DNA of 64,000 nt from Psilocybe azurescens (Eukaryota; Basidiomycota; Agaricomycetes; Agaricales; Agrocybaceae), in contig JAJIRX010000512.1 in the NCBI GenBank assembly GCA_023853785.1, positions 1-64,000 of the forward strand. Direction: 5' to 3'. Made by a program: the position numbers and the translations under genes. This document shows positions 1 through 9,978 of the stretch, piece after piece (positions within the stretch are counted from its first letter, which is position 1; each line of letters begins with the position of its first letter). The notes under the pieces were generated by a model that saw nothing but the letters and a program-made list of their open reading frames with translations, was not told where the DNA came from and ran no database searches.

Positions 1-355
1 ATTGACTACTTTAACAAATATTTGGTATAGGCTCGTAGAGCCTAATCTTACATGTTCTTCGATATTTTTAGGCTATAATTATGTTGACTGTACATTAGTA
101 AACACATGTAGGCTCGTAGAGCCTGATCTTACATGTCCTTTGATATTTTTTTCCGCTATAATCATGTTGACTATACATTAGTAAACACATGTAGGCTCGT
201 AGAGCCTGATCTTGCGTGTTCTTTGATATTTTTTGGGCTATAATTATGTTGACTGTACATTAGTAAACACATGTAGGATCGTGAGAGCCTGATCTTCGTG
301 TTCTTCGATATTTTTGGGCTATAATTATGTTGACTGTACATTAGTAAACACATAT
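1..355. repeat. Array of ~82-bp half-units of the satellite
   Basis: The unit starting GGCTCGTAGAGCC recurs at about 30, 111, 193, 276 and 357, a spacing of 81-83 bp. Each unit matches only the first half of the ~185-bp unit that follows, so this is a sub-array made by amplification of one half-unit. The array is cut by the window edge. The small ORF read through it is a by-product of the repeat. Confidence 0.85.
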
Positions 356-3300
356 AGGCTCGTAGAACCTTACTTACATGCGCATTTATGCACAATAATG
401 ATTTATTGTGTAAAATTTGTATGCAGACAGACCTGATTACAGTAACAAACAACAGATATGTAACCGTAGAGCTGATCTTGCGTGATTTTCTATATTTTTA
501 TGAGCTATAATTATGTTGATTGTACATAATGAACTGGATGTTGATTAGTAGAGCATCACTTTACAAGCTTATTTATATGCAACAATAATTTATTGTGCAA
601 AATTTGTACGCAGACAAACTTGATTACAGCAACATATATATTTAGGCTCGTAGAACCTGATCTTGCATGCTCTTCTATTTCATTATGAGTGATAAAAATA
701 CTGACTGTACATAAGTAAATGCATGTGGGCTAGTAGAGCATCGCTTTACAAGCTAATTTATACAGAACAATTATGCATTGTTCAAATTTTGTATGCAAAC
801 AGACCTGATTACAGGAACATATATATGGACTCGTAGAGCCTGATCTCGTGTGTTCCTCCATATATTTTTATTACCTATAATTATAATGGCTGTATATAAG
901 CGAACGCAACTAAGCCTGTAGAACATCGCTTTACTAGCTCATTTATACACAACAATAATTTATAGGCAAGTTTTGTGCAGACAGACTTAATTACAGCCGA
1001 AAATATGTGTAGGCTCGTAGGTCCTGATCTTGCGTGCTCTTCTATATTTTTGTGGGGCAATAATGATGTTGACTGAACATAAACAAATGTATTTAGGCTT
1101 GTAGGATCTCACTATATAAGCTCATTTATAACCGACAGCGATTTATCATGCAGATTTTGTACACGGAGACACCTGATTACAGTAACAAATATTTGTAGGC
1201 TCGTAGAGCCTGATCTTGAATACTCTTCTATATTTTTATATGCTATTACTATATCGACTGTACATAAATCAACGCAAATACGTAGAACCTAGCTTTACAG
1301 GCTCATTTAAATGCAACAGTAATTTATCATGAAATTTTTGCATAGACAGACATGATTACAGTAACAAATATTGTTAGGCTCGTAGAGCTTGATAATGCGT
1401 GCTCTTCTATATTTTAATGAGCGATAAATATACCAACTGTACATAAGTAAATGTATGTGGGCTAGTAGAGCATCGCTTTACAAGTTAATTTATACGCAAC
1501 AATAATTTATGCTGCAAAATTTGTATGCAGACAGATCTGATTACTGTAACAAATATATGTCGGCTCGTAGAGCCTGATCTTGCGTGCTCTTCTACATTTG
1601 TTTTGGGCTATAATTATGTCGACTGTATATACACAAATGTATGTAGGCTAGTAGAGCATAGTTTTATAAGCTAATTTATACGCAACAATAATTAATTCTG
1701 CAAAATTTGCACGCAGACAGACCTAATTACAGTGACAAATATATGTAGGCTTGTAGAACTTGATCTTGAATGCTCTTCTATATTTTTATATGCATAACTA
1801 TATTGACTGTACATAAATCAAACATGTAGGCTTGTAGAACCTCACTGTACAAGCTCATTTAAATGCAACTGTAATTAATCGTTCAAAATTTGTATGCAGA
1901 CAGACCCGATTACAGTAACATACATATGTAGGCTCGTAGAGCCTGATCATGCATACTCTCTATATTTTCATGAGCTATCATTATATTGATTATACATAAG
2001 TAAATGCATGTGGGCTAGTAGAGCATCGCTTTATTAACTCATTTATACAGCACAGTAATTTATCATGCAAATTTTGTACTTGGAGACACTGGATTACAGT
2101 AGCAAATATTTGTAAGCTCGTAGAACCTGATCTTGAATACTCTTCTATGTTTTTATATGCTGTAAACTATATCGACTGTATATAAATCAACGCATGTAGG
2201 CTTATAGAACCTCTCTTTACAAGCTCTTATAAATGCAACTGTAATTTATCGTGCAAATTTGTTACATATACAGACCTGATTACAGTACCAAATATTAGTA
2301 GGCTCGCAGAGCCTGATCTCGTGTGCTTTTCTATTTTTTATGAGCTATATATATACTAACTGTACTAGCTTCGTAGAGCCTGATTTTATGTGCTCTTTTA
2401 TATATATTTTTCAGCTATAATTATATCGACTATACATAAGTAAATGTATATAAGCTCTTTGAAGTTCGCTTTAGAAACTGATTTATATGCAACAGTACTA
2501 TATCATGCAAATTTTGTACGTAGACAGACCTTATTACAGTGATATATATAGGTAAGCTCGTAGAGCCTGATCTTGCATGCTCTTCTATGTTTTTATGACC
2601 TATAATTTGATAGACTGTACATAAGTGAATGCGTGTAGTCTCGTAGAAGCTCGCTTTACAAGCTCATTTATTTGCCACCTTCATTTAATTTGTAAATTTT
2701 GTATGCAGAGACGCTTAAATACAGTAACAAATATGTGTAGGCTTGTAGAGCCTGATCTTGAATGTTCTTCAATAATTTTGGGCTATAATTATATCGACTT
2801 TACTTTAGTAAACAAATGTGGGATCTTAGAACCTTATTCTACAAGCGCATGTATGCGCAATGATGATTTATTGTGCAAAATGTCTACGAAGACAGACCTG
2901 ATTACAGTAACAAATAACAATATATGTAGGCTCGTAGAGCCTGATCTCGCGTGCACTTCTAGATTTTTATGAACTATGAATATATTGACTGTACACAAGT
3001 AACTACATATGGTATAGTAGAGCATCGCTTCACAGGCTCATTTATATGCAATAATAATTTATTGTGCAAAATTTGTATGCAGACAGACCTGATTACTGCC
3101 ACAAATAAACGTAGGTCCATAGAGCCTGATCTTGCACGCTCTTCTATATTTTCATCAGCGATAAATATACTGACAGTACTTATGTAAATGTATGTAGCCT
3201 CCTAGAGCCTCACTTTATATGCTCATTTATACACAACAGTCATTTATCATGCAAATTGTGTACGCTGAGACACCTGATGACAGTAACAAACATTTGCAGA

Positions 3301-4783
3301 CTCGTAGAGGTTGATCTTGCATACTCATCTATATTTATATAAGCATTAAATATACCGACTGTACATAAGTAAATGCATGTGGGCTAGTAGAGCATCGCTT
3401 TACAAGCTAATTTATACGAAACAATTATTTATTGTGCAAAATTTGTACGCAGACAAACTTGATTACAGTAACATATATATTTAGGCTCGTAGAGCCTGAT
3501 CTTGCATGCTCTTCTAAATTATTACGAGCGATGAATATACTGACTGTACTTAAGTAAATGTATGAAGGCTCGTAGAACCTTACTTATAAGCTCATTTATA
3601 TGGAAAAGTGATTTATCATGCAAATTTTGTACGCTGAGACACCTGATGACAGTAACAAATATATGTAGGCTCGTAGAGCCTGATCTTGCGTGCTCTTCTA
3701 TATTTTTATGAGCTATGAATATACTGATGTACATAAGTAAATACATATGGTCTAGTAGAGTATCGCTTCACAAGCTAATTTATACGCAATAATAATTTAT
3801 TGTGCGAAATTTGTATGCAGACAGCCTTGATTACAGTGACAAATATATTTCGGCTCGTAGAGCCTGATCTTGCGTGGGCTTCTATATTTTCATGTGCTAT
3901 AAATATACTGACTGTACATAAGTAAATACATGTGGGCTAGCAGAGCATTGCTTTATGTACTCATTTACATGCAACAATAATTTATTGTGCAAAATTTGTC
4001 TGCAGACAGACCAGATTACATTAACAAATATATGTAGGCTCATAGAGCATGATCTTGCGTGCTCTTCTACGTTTATATGAGTTATAAATATACTGACTTT
4101 ACATATGTAAATGTATGTAGGCTCGTAGAACCTCACTTTATATGCTCATTTATACGCAACAGTAATTTACCGTGCAAATTTTGTACACGGAGACACCGGA
4201 TTAGGGTAACAAATATTTATAGGCTCGTAGATCAGGATCTTGAATGCTCTTCTATATTTTTATATGCTATAACTATATCGACTGTACATAAATTAACGCA
4301 TGTAGGCTCGTAGAACCTAGCTTTACAAGCTCGTTTAAATGCAACATTAAATCATTGTGCAAAATTTGTATGCAGACAGACCTGATTACAGTAAAATATA
4401 TAACTAGGCTCGTAGAGCCTGACCTTGAGTGCTCTTCTTATTTTCATGAGCGATACACTATACTGACAGTACTTATGTAAATGTATGTAGGCTTGTAGAA
4501 TCTCACTATATATGCTCATTTATACACAACAGTAATTTATCATGCAAATTTTGTACACGCAGACACCTGATTACCGTAACAAATATATGTAGGCTTGTAC
4601 AGCCTGACTTTGCATGCTCTTCTATATTTTTACTAGCTATAATTGTATTGACTGTACATAATTAAATGCATGTAGGATCCTAGAACCTTACTTTACAAGC
4701 TCATTCATGTGCAACCCTCATTTACATATTGTGTAAATTTTGTACGCGGAGGCCCCTGATTACAGCAACAAATATGTGTAGGC
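356..4783. repeat. AT-rich ~185-bp satellite array (about 24 copies)
   Basis: The landmark GCAGACAGAC (with variants) recurs at 423, 609, 794, 976, 1162, 1341, 1526 and 1712 and onward, giving a period of 179-187 bp. Each monomer has two related parts: an ~82-bp half beginning GGCTCGTAGAGCC and an ~103-bp half beginning with a degenerate form of the same motif (GGCTAGTAGAGCA or GGCTCGTAGAACC). The motif is a short dyad, GGCTC-gta-GAGCC. Copies differ by scattered substitutions and small indels. The unit is close to a nucleosomal repeat length, as in many centromeric or subtelomeric satellites, but no location is proved. ORFs in the array are repeat artefacts. Confidence 0.92.
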
Positions 4784-4850
4784 TTGGGGTTTGGGGTGAG
4801 GGGGCGCAAAAATGCAATCGGCTGTATAAAACTTGTGAGTACAAGATGTA

Positions 4851-4921
4851 CGGGGCTAAATGACTTTGGAGGGGGATCCAAAGTAGCCATTTCGTCTTTA
4901 TAGACTCATCAGTAGCTATCG
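4851..4921 (-). ncRNA. Hammerhead ribozyme, copy A
   Basis: Read 5'-3' on the minus strand: stem I CGATAGCTA, core CTGATGA, stem II GTC-TATAAA-GAC, core GAAA, then stem III ATGGC..TTTGGA closing on TCCAAA..GTCAT, a predicted cleavage site after ATT, and a short stem I return strand TAGC. Order and core bases match the hammerhead consensus, with the cleavage triplet of the NUH type. Stem I is only about 4 bp here, weaker than in copy B. Hammerheads are known from Penelope-like retroelements, which fits the host unit. Activity is inferred from the secondary structure only. Confidence 0.8.
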
Positions 4922-5544
4922 TACGTAAGGAATATTACTATATGCTCCTAAAATAAGCACGGTTTACTAAGCTAAGTGCCTATTCTTAGCGAATCGACTA
5001 TCGATTCCTAATCGTTTTGTATTACCTTTGTAATCTTTCTCGTACTAAAACGGGAACGTCAGAGGTCTTACTGACTAATTACAATAGAGCTGATTAAGCT
5101 CGTTTCCAATAATATCGTGGATGATTAGTTATCGAGTCACTTTGATTATGAATCGTAGAGCTAGAGTTGCTCCGATCTAGCATTCTGATTAAAAGTTAGT
5201 CATATTCGAGTAATAGCTTACCAACCAGGTCGAGAATAGACCATAGACTTCTGCAATAATAGCAGTCTATTCATATCGCTAACGCTATCCAGTAATCCGA
5301 AGAAAACCGGGCCCGGGCCGACCTACTTTGTACAAGGCCAAGTCTCTGGGTTCGAACCTACTAATCCGGGCGATGCGCCGCTGGCGCAGCTTACTAACCT
5401 AGGTGTTGGGCTTTGCTTACTAAACCAGCGGTGCTTCGTTTTCGGTAAGATCCGAGATACTCGACGACAATTCGACCGTCGATGCAAATAGTGATATCCT
5501 TCCCTAATGAGGTAACTGTTAGTATTACCTGTTTGGGTAAGTTC

Positions 5545-5579
5545 GGTTTGGGTTTGGGTTGGGTTGGGTTTGGGTTTGG
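5545..5579 (+). repeat. TTTGGG/TTGGG G-rich tract inside the PLE unit
   Basis: Six GGG runs separated by two or three T residues. It resembles a degenerate telomere repeat and could form a G-quadruplex on the plus strand. The same tract occurs at 18072-18106 in copy B. Confidence 0.8.
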
Positions 5580-5632
5580 CTATTACGAATCAAAGTGTGC
5601 TTGTGAGTTGATGTTTGTCACTCTGTAGCATT

Positions 5633-6229
5633 AGTAGTATCTGTAAAGTAGTAGGTTCTTTTGCTTGGATAAAATTTTGCGAATTTGAGTATGCTAATGT
5701 TTTAAGGATATAATAAGGATGTCCCATGCCAAATATTAGTGAAATCGGCGGTCCCGTTCTCGAGATATGAAGGGGGAGGGGCAGGAGGAAGGGTACATAC
5801 AAGATATTCAAATTTGGCTCACTGACTAAGAATTTGGTATCCACATACTCATATGAACTCCCTGATTATGGAAAAGTATGTTTTGTAGATGGTGAACTCA
5901 AACTGAATATCTTTTGGATGGAGGGGGAAGCCTGGATACTGTCGTGCTCCAAAGATATTCATCATCGACTTTGGGGATTCCAAAACTAGTTCCCTGTAGT
6001 CAGGGACATGTCAGAAGCCGATTACAATCATTTTGGAAGCTTCCCATGTGTGCTGAATATTTTCAGACAGGGGAGGAGGACACCGACGGTCAGTGATGTT
6101 GAAAATATTCATGTGATTGTTGAGAGGCTAATGAATGATTATTTTGTGAATGAATAGGCTAGGAATACATATTCCATGTGTTTTTGAGTGTGGGGAGATG
6201 CTCCCGAGGAATACAAGGATAGTGGTATC
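5633..6229. other. No gene recognised
   Basis: Unique-looking, moderately AT-rich sequence between PLE copy A and the first GGCGGA array. Two short ORFs (84 codons on minus, 60 on plus) match nothing I recognise and have no splice context that would make them convincing. Confidence 0.5.
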
Positions 6230-6585
6230 AGAAGGCCGGAAGGCCGGAAGGCGGGGAGGTGGGAGGCCGGAGAAGGCGGTGGCGGAAGGCCGGAAGGCGG
6301 GAGGCGGTGGCGGAAAGCGGAGGGCAGAGAATTAGGCGGAGGCCCGAGAGCGGAGGGCGGAGAAAGAGGCAGAAGGCGGAGGGCAGAAGGCGGAGGGCGG
6401 AGGCGGAAGGCGGAAGGCGGAGGGCAGAAGGCGGAGGGCGGAGGCGGAAGAAGGCGGAAAGCGGAGGCGGAGGCGGAGGCTGAGGCGGAAGGCGGAAGGC
6501 GGAGGGCGGAGGCGGAGGCGGAGGCGGAGGCGGAAGGCGGAAGGCCGGAAGGCGGAAGGCAGAGGGCAGAGGGCGAGACCGTAGG
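6230..6585 (+). repeat. GGCGGA-type purine minisatellite 1
   Basis: Degenerate tandem GGCGGAGGC / GGCGGAAGGC / AGGGCAGA units, strongly G+A-rich on the plus strand and pyrimidine-rich on the minus strand. Related arrays lie at 9630-9978 and 16590-16760. The Arg/Ala/Glu/Gly-rich ORFs on plus and Pro/Ser/Arg-rich ORFs on minus are artefacts of the repeat. G-quadruplex or triplex formation is plausible. Confidence 0.9.
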
Positions 6586-6736
6586 TTCGGAATAGGAGTT
6601 GACGCCAATAAGCTGAAGATCAGCCTCCGCTTTAATTGTCTAGTTCACATATATGCGACCGTGCGTTCATTTCCATACACCGCGTACCTCGAATCGGCGA
6701 TCACCATTCAGACCAAAGACTGCTGGCTGAAGGCTG

Positions 6737-7582
6737 ATGCGCCCGGCCCTCTCTTCTTCTGTTCTCTTTACAGTCGCCTCAAGGTTACTTGTATCCCACG
6801 CGCGAGTGGGCGGTCTTGGGATATGGAGACACACGCGAGTGTATTTTCGAGACGCTGGGAGTAGGCCTGTTGTGAGTTTCTGTTCGTTTATGCGCTTATT
6901 GTATCAGACGGACTACCGGTCAGTGGTTAATAAAGACATCACTGTATATGATGCTTCTTTATCAGCTATGTCTCCACGTTCTTCGCAGATATGGAGGTGC
7001 TTTAATGTGTGGGGAAGTTCATGTTGGGTCCCGCTACTAGTTTTTGTTACGGAACTTGGTGAGCATCGGAGAGCATATTACGCTTACACATTCCTATTAA
7101 TCGCTTGTGATAATATTATAGGTCTCTTAGGTTCTGTGATGATTTTAGCAGGGCCGTTTACCAACCCATCCACCGAGACGAACCTCAATCTCTTCAGTCA
7201 CATGGAAAGTGGTCTGGTATTCGTCTCACTATGCGCCGCCGTGCCATCCGCATTTCTCGTTGGATGCAAAATAAACTACTCTGGAGTCTCCAGCGTACAT
7301 ACAACACTGTCCGGCCTGCAAAGAATATTGGCGATGTCGGTGGTAAATTCGGCCGTGGCATACTCACTCGAACTCCTGCTCTATGCCGTCTCCATGGTGG
7401 TTCCTTCATTCAGTGTGATAGAATCTCCCTGCGCAAAATCTCAGTATTATATAAAGCACGTGCTGATCGTGTTTTTGGTACGTAGCTCCGTATCTCTTTC
7501 TGATGATTATATTTGTATAACCTGGAGTTGGGGGATGGCACTGACGGTGTTGGTGGCGAGGCTTGCTATTATGGACACGTGA
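6737..7582 (+). CDS. Multi-pass membrane protein fragment (basidiomycete 7TM-like family)
   Basis: An unbroken 281-codon ORF. From about residue 83 it resembles a large basidiomycete family of hypothetical integral membrane proteins: an IWRCFNVWG motif (residues 85-93) before a hydrophobic segment near 97-105, further membrane segments at about 113-138, 159-178, 197-224 and 262-277, and a loop-to-membrane segment RILAMSVVNSAVAYS (196-210) typical of the family. The first ~80 residues look like read-through of upstream exon or intron sequence, so the annotated start is not trusted. Upstream exons for the first membrane segments are missing or lie past the GGCGGA array. It may be a truncated gene. 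The similarity is from memory of family patterns; function unknown. Confidence 0.5.
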   Translation: MRPALSSSVLFTVASRLLVSHARVGGLGIWRHTRVYFRDAGSRPVVSFCSFMRLLYQTDYRSVVNKDITVYDASLSAMSPRSSQIWRCFNVWGSSCWVPLLVFVTELGEHRRAYYAYTFLLIACDNIIGLLGSVMILAGPFTNPSTETNLNLFSHMESGLVFVSLCAAVPSAFLVGCKINYSGVSSVHTTLSGLQRILAMSVVNSAVAYSLELLLYAVSMVVPSFSVIESPCAKSQYYIKHVLIVFLVRSSVSLSDDYICITWSWGMALTVLVARLAIMDT

Positions 7583-8158
7583 AGGGTAATAATAGGTTCA
7601 TAAATAAATCACGTATTGAGCTTTCAATTGAGGTCATAGCATGTGGTTGATAGCCGCAGTGTAATACCACTGCGGAATTCAACAGCTCAAGTAGAGCAGA
7701 CGATTCGGGTGCAGGAACATTTATTCAAACTCCGATCCAATTAAATCGTTGTGTGGTTCCGCTCGCTTGTTCTTTGCTTCCGGCACATTTCTTCCGACTC
7801 GACTCAAAGTATGTTGGTTCTCTATCGTCGTTTGCGCTCCTGGTATATTTGGGTGGGGATGGTGTAGGGACAGATATCCAACATCACCGCTCCAAAGGTG
7901 CGCTTCCCTGCCTCTTATCCTAGACCAGCACCACTAAAGATGGCGATGGCGATGGCGATGTGCAGACAGACAGTCGCAGATGTGATCAGGACGTGACTGT
8001 TCAAAAATTAATGATCCTCTATCTCGTGGGCAGTATTGTGTGCACCATTCCTTCTTTCTCATCATCTTGATGCCATAATTCTGATTCTGATTCCCTGACC
8101 TGATTCAGTTCTAATCCCAATCCCGATCCTGTTCTCCCTTCTCTTCCTCATGCATGCA
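7583..8158. other. No gene recognised; GATGGC microsatellite
   Basis: Contains a short GATGGC repeat at about 7939-7957. The final ~90 bp (8070-8158) are pyrimidine-rich and end in GCATGCAG, which looks like the 3' end of the intron preceding the first visible CCT3 pseudogene exon. A preceding exon could not be recognised. Confidence 0.45.
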
Positions 8159-9250
8159 GACTGACGAACGACGGCAACGTAATCCTGAGCGAGATCGACG
8201 TCGCGTACCCCGCTGCAAAGAACACGATCGAGCTCAGTAGGACCCGGGACTAGGAGTGCGGGGACAACACCACGAGCGTCATCATCCTGGGTGCGCAGTC
8301 CTCCCTCTTCCTCCCTCTTTTCTTGCTTACTCACTTCTTGTTTACCACTTCTACCTTTACTCTGCCCACCCACCCACTACACAGCCGGCGAGATCCTCGC
8401 TCAATCCCTCTCCCAGCTCGAGTGGGACATCCACCCCGTCGTCACCATCTCAGCCTACAACAAAGCCCTCGCCGAGGTGCTCTCCATCATCCAGTGCATC
8501 TTCGTCCCCATCGACACCGCCGCCAATGCGCAAATGCTTGCCCTTATCAGGACATCCATCGGCACCAAGTTCATCGCGTGCTACTCGGATATGATGTGTG
8601 CATTCGCGTTGCAGGCAGTGCGCACTGTCTTTGTGAGCCATGGCCTTGGTGTTGCTCCCAGGCTGCAGCTGCGGCGGGGAGGGCATGGGCGGAGGCAAGC
8701 AGGCCCATGTGCATAGGCAGACGAATGCTGATATAAAGAGATATGCACGCGTCGAGAAGATCCCGGGCGGCGAGATCGAAGAATCACGCGTGCTCTCCGG
8801 CCTGTTCCTCAACACAGACATCACGCACCCGCGCATCACCCTGCTCGAGTGCCCCCTGGAGTACAAGATGGGCGAGTCGCGGACGAACATGGAGTTCAGC
8901 GAGAAGGGCGACTGGGCGCGCGCGCAGGAGACCGAGGAGGAGCAGGTAAGGGGGCTGTGTGAGCGTTTGAAACCGGATTTTGTTGTTACGGAGAAGGGTG
9001 TGTGTGTTCTTTTGCTCCTTTTCTCTCTCCCCTTTCCCGCTTCACCTTAGCCCATGCATTTATGTTAATACTAATAATAACATCTCCCCTCCCTCACAGA
9101 CCTCGCGCAGCATATATTCGCGCAATTTGGACAACAACCGTATCGCGCTCGCAGTCGGCACGACGATCGTGAACTGCATCGAGGATATCAGGGAGAGCAA
9201 TGTCGGGACGGGGTGTGGGCTGTTTAGGGTGGAGAAGATTGGGGATGAGT
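8159..9250 (+). pseudogene. CCT3: Chaperonin CCT-gamma (CCT3) unprocessed pseudogene
   Basis: Translations across four exons match the third subunit of the cytosolic TRiC/CCT chaperonin. Exon 1 (8159-8290) reads LTNDGNVIL, then YPAAKNTIELSRTRD and NTTSVIIL. Exon 2 (8385-8632) gives AGEILAQSLSQLEWDIHPVV and the following helical region. Exon 3 (about 8725-8998) includes ADIKRYARVEKIPGGEIEES and FVVTEKG. Exon 4 (about 9100-9250) includes DLAQH and DNNRIALAVGTTIVN..VGTGCGLFRVEKIGDE. The intron at 8291-8384 splits an Ala codon exactly. Lesions: an in-frame TAG at 8251-8253, loss of about eight residues after THPR in exon 3, and a deletion with frame change in exon 4. The N-terminal exon and everything after KIGDE are missing. 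Introns are retained, so this is a decayed segmental duplicate and not a retrocopy. Confidence 0.9.
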
Positions 9251-9629
9251 GAGTGTTGAGTGTTTTTTGTTCTTTTTCTTTTGGGTTGGTTTTGTGTCTT
9301 TTTACGGGGGGTTTTTTTTTGCTTTCCATTTGTTGGGCTGGGCTGCTTTACCTTGCTCTGCTCTGCCTTGCCTTGCGTGTGCATGTGCATGTTTGGTTTT
9401 GGTTTTTATAGCCCTTGCGTTTTTACTTTCTTCTACTTTCTCTTTCTCTTTTTTTTTTACTTGGTTCGATTCTTGGTGATCGGTGTCAGTGCCTGCGTTC
9501 TGTGTTCTGTGTTCTGTGTTCTGCGTTCTGCGTCTGTTTTCTCTGTACATTTTCTCGCCTTCACCCTGGCTCTGTCTTCTGTCTTTTTACATACGTACGT
9601 GCACACCGCCCGCGATGCGATTTTTTTAG
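9251..9629. other. Pyrimidine/T-rich gene-free stretch with TTCTGTG microsatellite
   Basis: T- and G-rich sequence following the CCT3 relic. A TTCTGTG/TTCTGCG heptamer is repeated about five times at 9498-9534. ORFs here are low complexity and have no family resemblance. Confidence 0.6.
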
Positions 9630-9978
9630 GGCGGAGGTGGAAGGCGGAGATGGAGGTGGAGGCGGGGGCGGAAGGCGGAGGGCGGAGGCGGAAGGCAGAG
9701 GGCGGAGGCGGAAAGCGGAGGGCGGAGAATGAGGCGGAGGCGGAAGGCGGAAGGCGGAGGGCGGAGGCGGAAAGCGGAGGGCGGAGAAAGAGGCGGAAGG
9801 CGGAGGGCAGAAGGCGGAGGGCGGAGGCGGAGGCGGAGGCGGAGGCGGAAAGCGGAAAGCGGAAAGCGGAGGGCGGAGAAAGAGGCGGAAGGCGGAGGGC
9901 GGAAGGCGGAGGGCGGAGGCGGAAGGCGGAAAGCGGAGGGCAGAGAAAGAGGCGGAAGGCGGAGGGCGGAGGCGGAGG
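9630..9978 (+). repeat. GGCGGA-type purine minisatellite 2
   Basis: Same composition and strand asymmetry as 6230-6585, with units GGCGGAGGCGGAAGGCGGAG and AGAAAGAGGCGG recurring. It directly abuts a short run of CCGCTTTTGACCACTTTTGA-type sequence (9979-10030). ORFs through it are artefacts. Confidence 0.9.

Larger units (their letters stand above)
4784..5632 (-). mobile_element. Penelope-like element unit, copy A
   Basis: About 850 bp closely similar to 17300-18159, which lies beside a Penelope-like reverse transcriptase gene. The unit begins on the plus strand with a G-rich stretch (TTGGGGTTTGGGGTGAGGGG) joined directly to the 185-bp satellite. It contains a minus-strand hammerhead ribozyme and a second G-rich tract at 5545-5579. 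It ends in AGCATT at the same point as copy B, and the flanks beyond are unrelated. No coding capacity is seen. It is either a 5'-truncated 3' end or a free-standing pseudo-LTR of the element. The minus orientation is inferred from the ribozyme and from the neighbouring RT gene of copy B. Confidence 0.75.

Noticed and set aside
356..4783. Regular short repeats with variable sequence between them, CRISPR-like at first glance
   Set aside because: The whole 185-bp unit is repeated, spacers are not unique, and the window is eukaryotic. It is a satellite.
5345..5372. GGGTTCGAACC in the PLE units looks like a tRNA T-arm / Pol III B box
   Set aside because: No matching acceptor stem, D-arm or anticodon arm could be folded around it in either copy, and the core is self-complementary, so it reads the same on both strands. 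Not called as a tRNA or SINE.
6188..6608. Long Arg/Ala/Glu/Gly-rich ORFs and Pro/Ser-rich minus ORFs over the GGCGGA arrays (also at 9260-10134 and 16467-16898)
   Set aside because: Open frames arise in several phases at once because the repeat lacks stop words. No start context, introns or domains.
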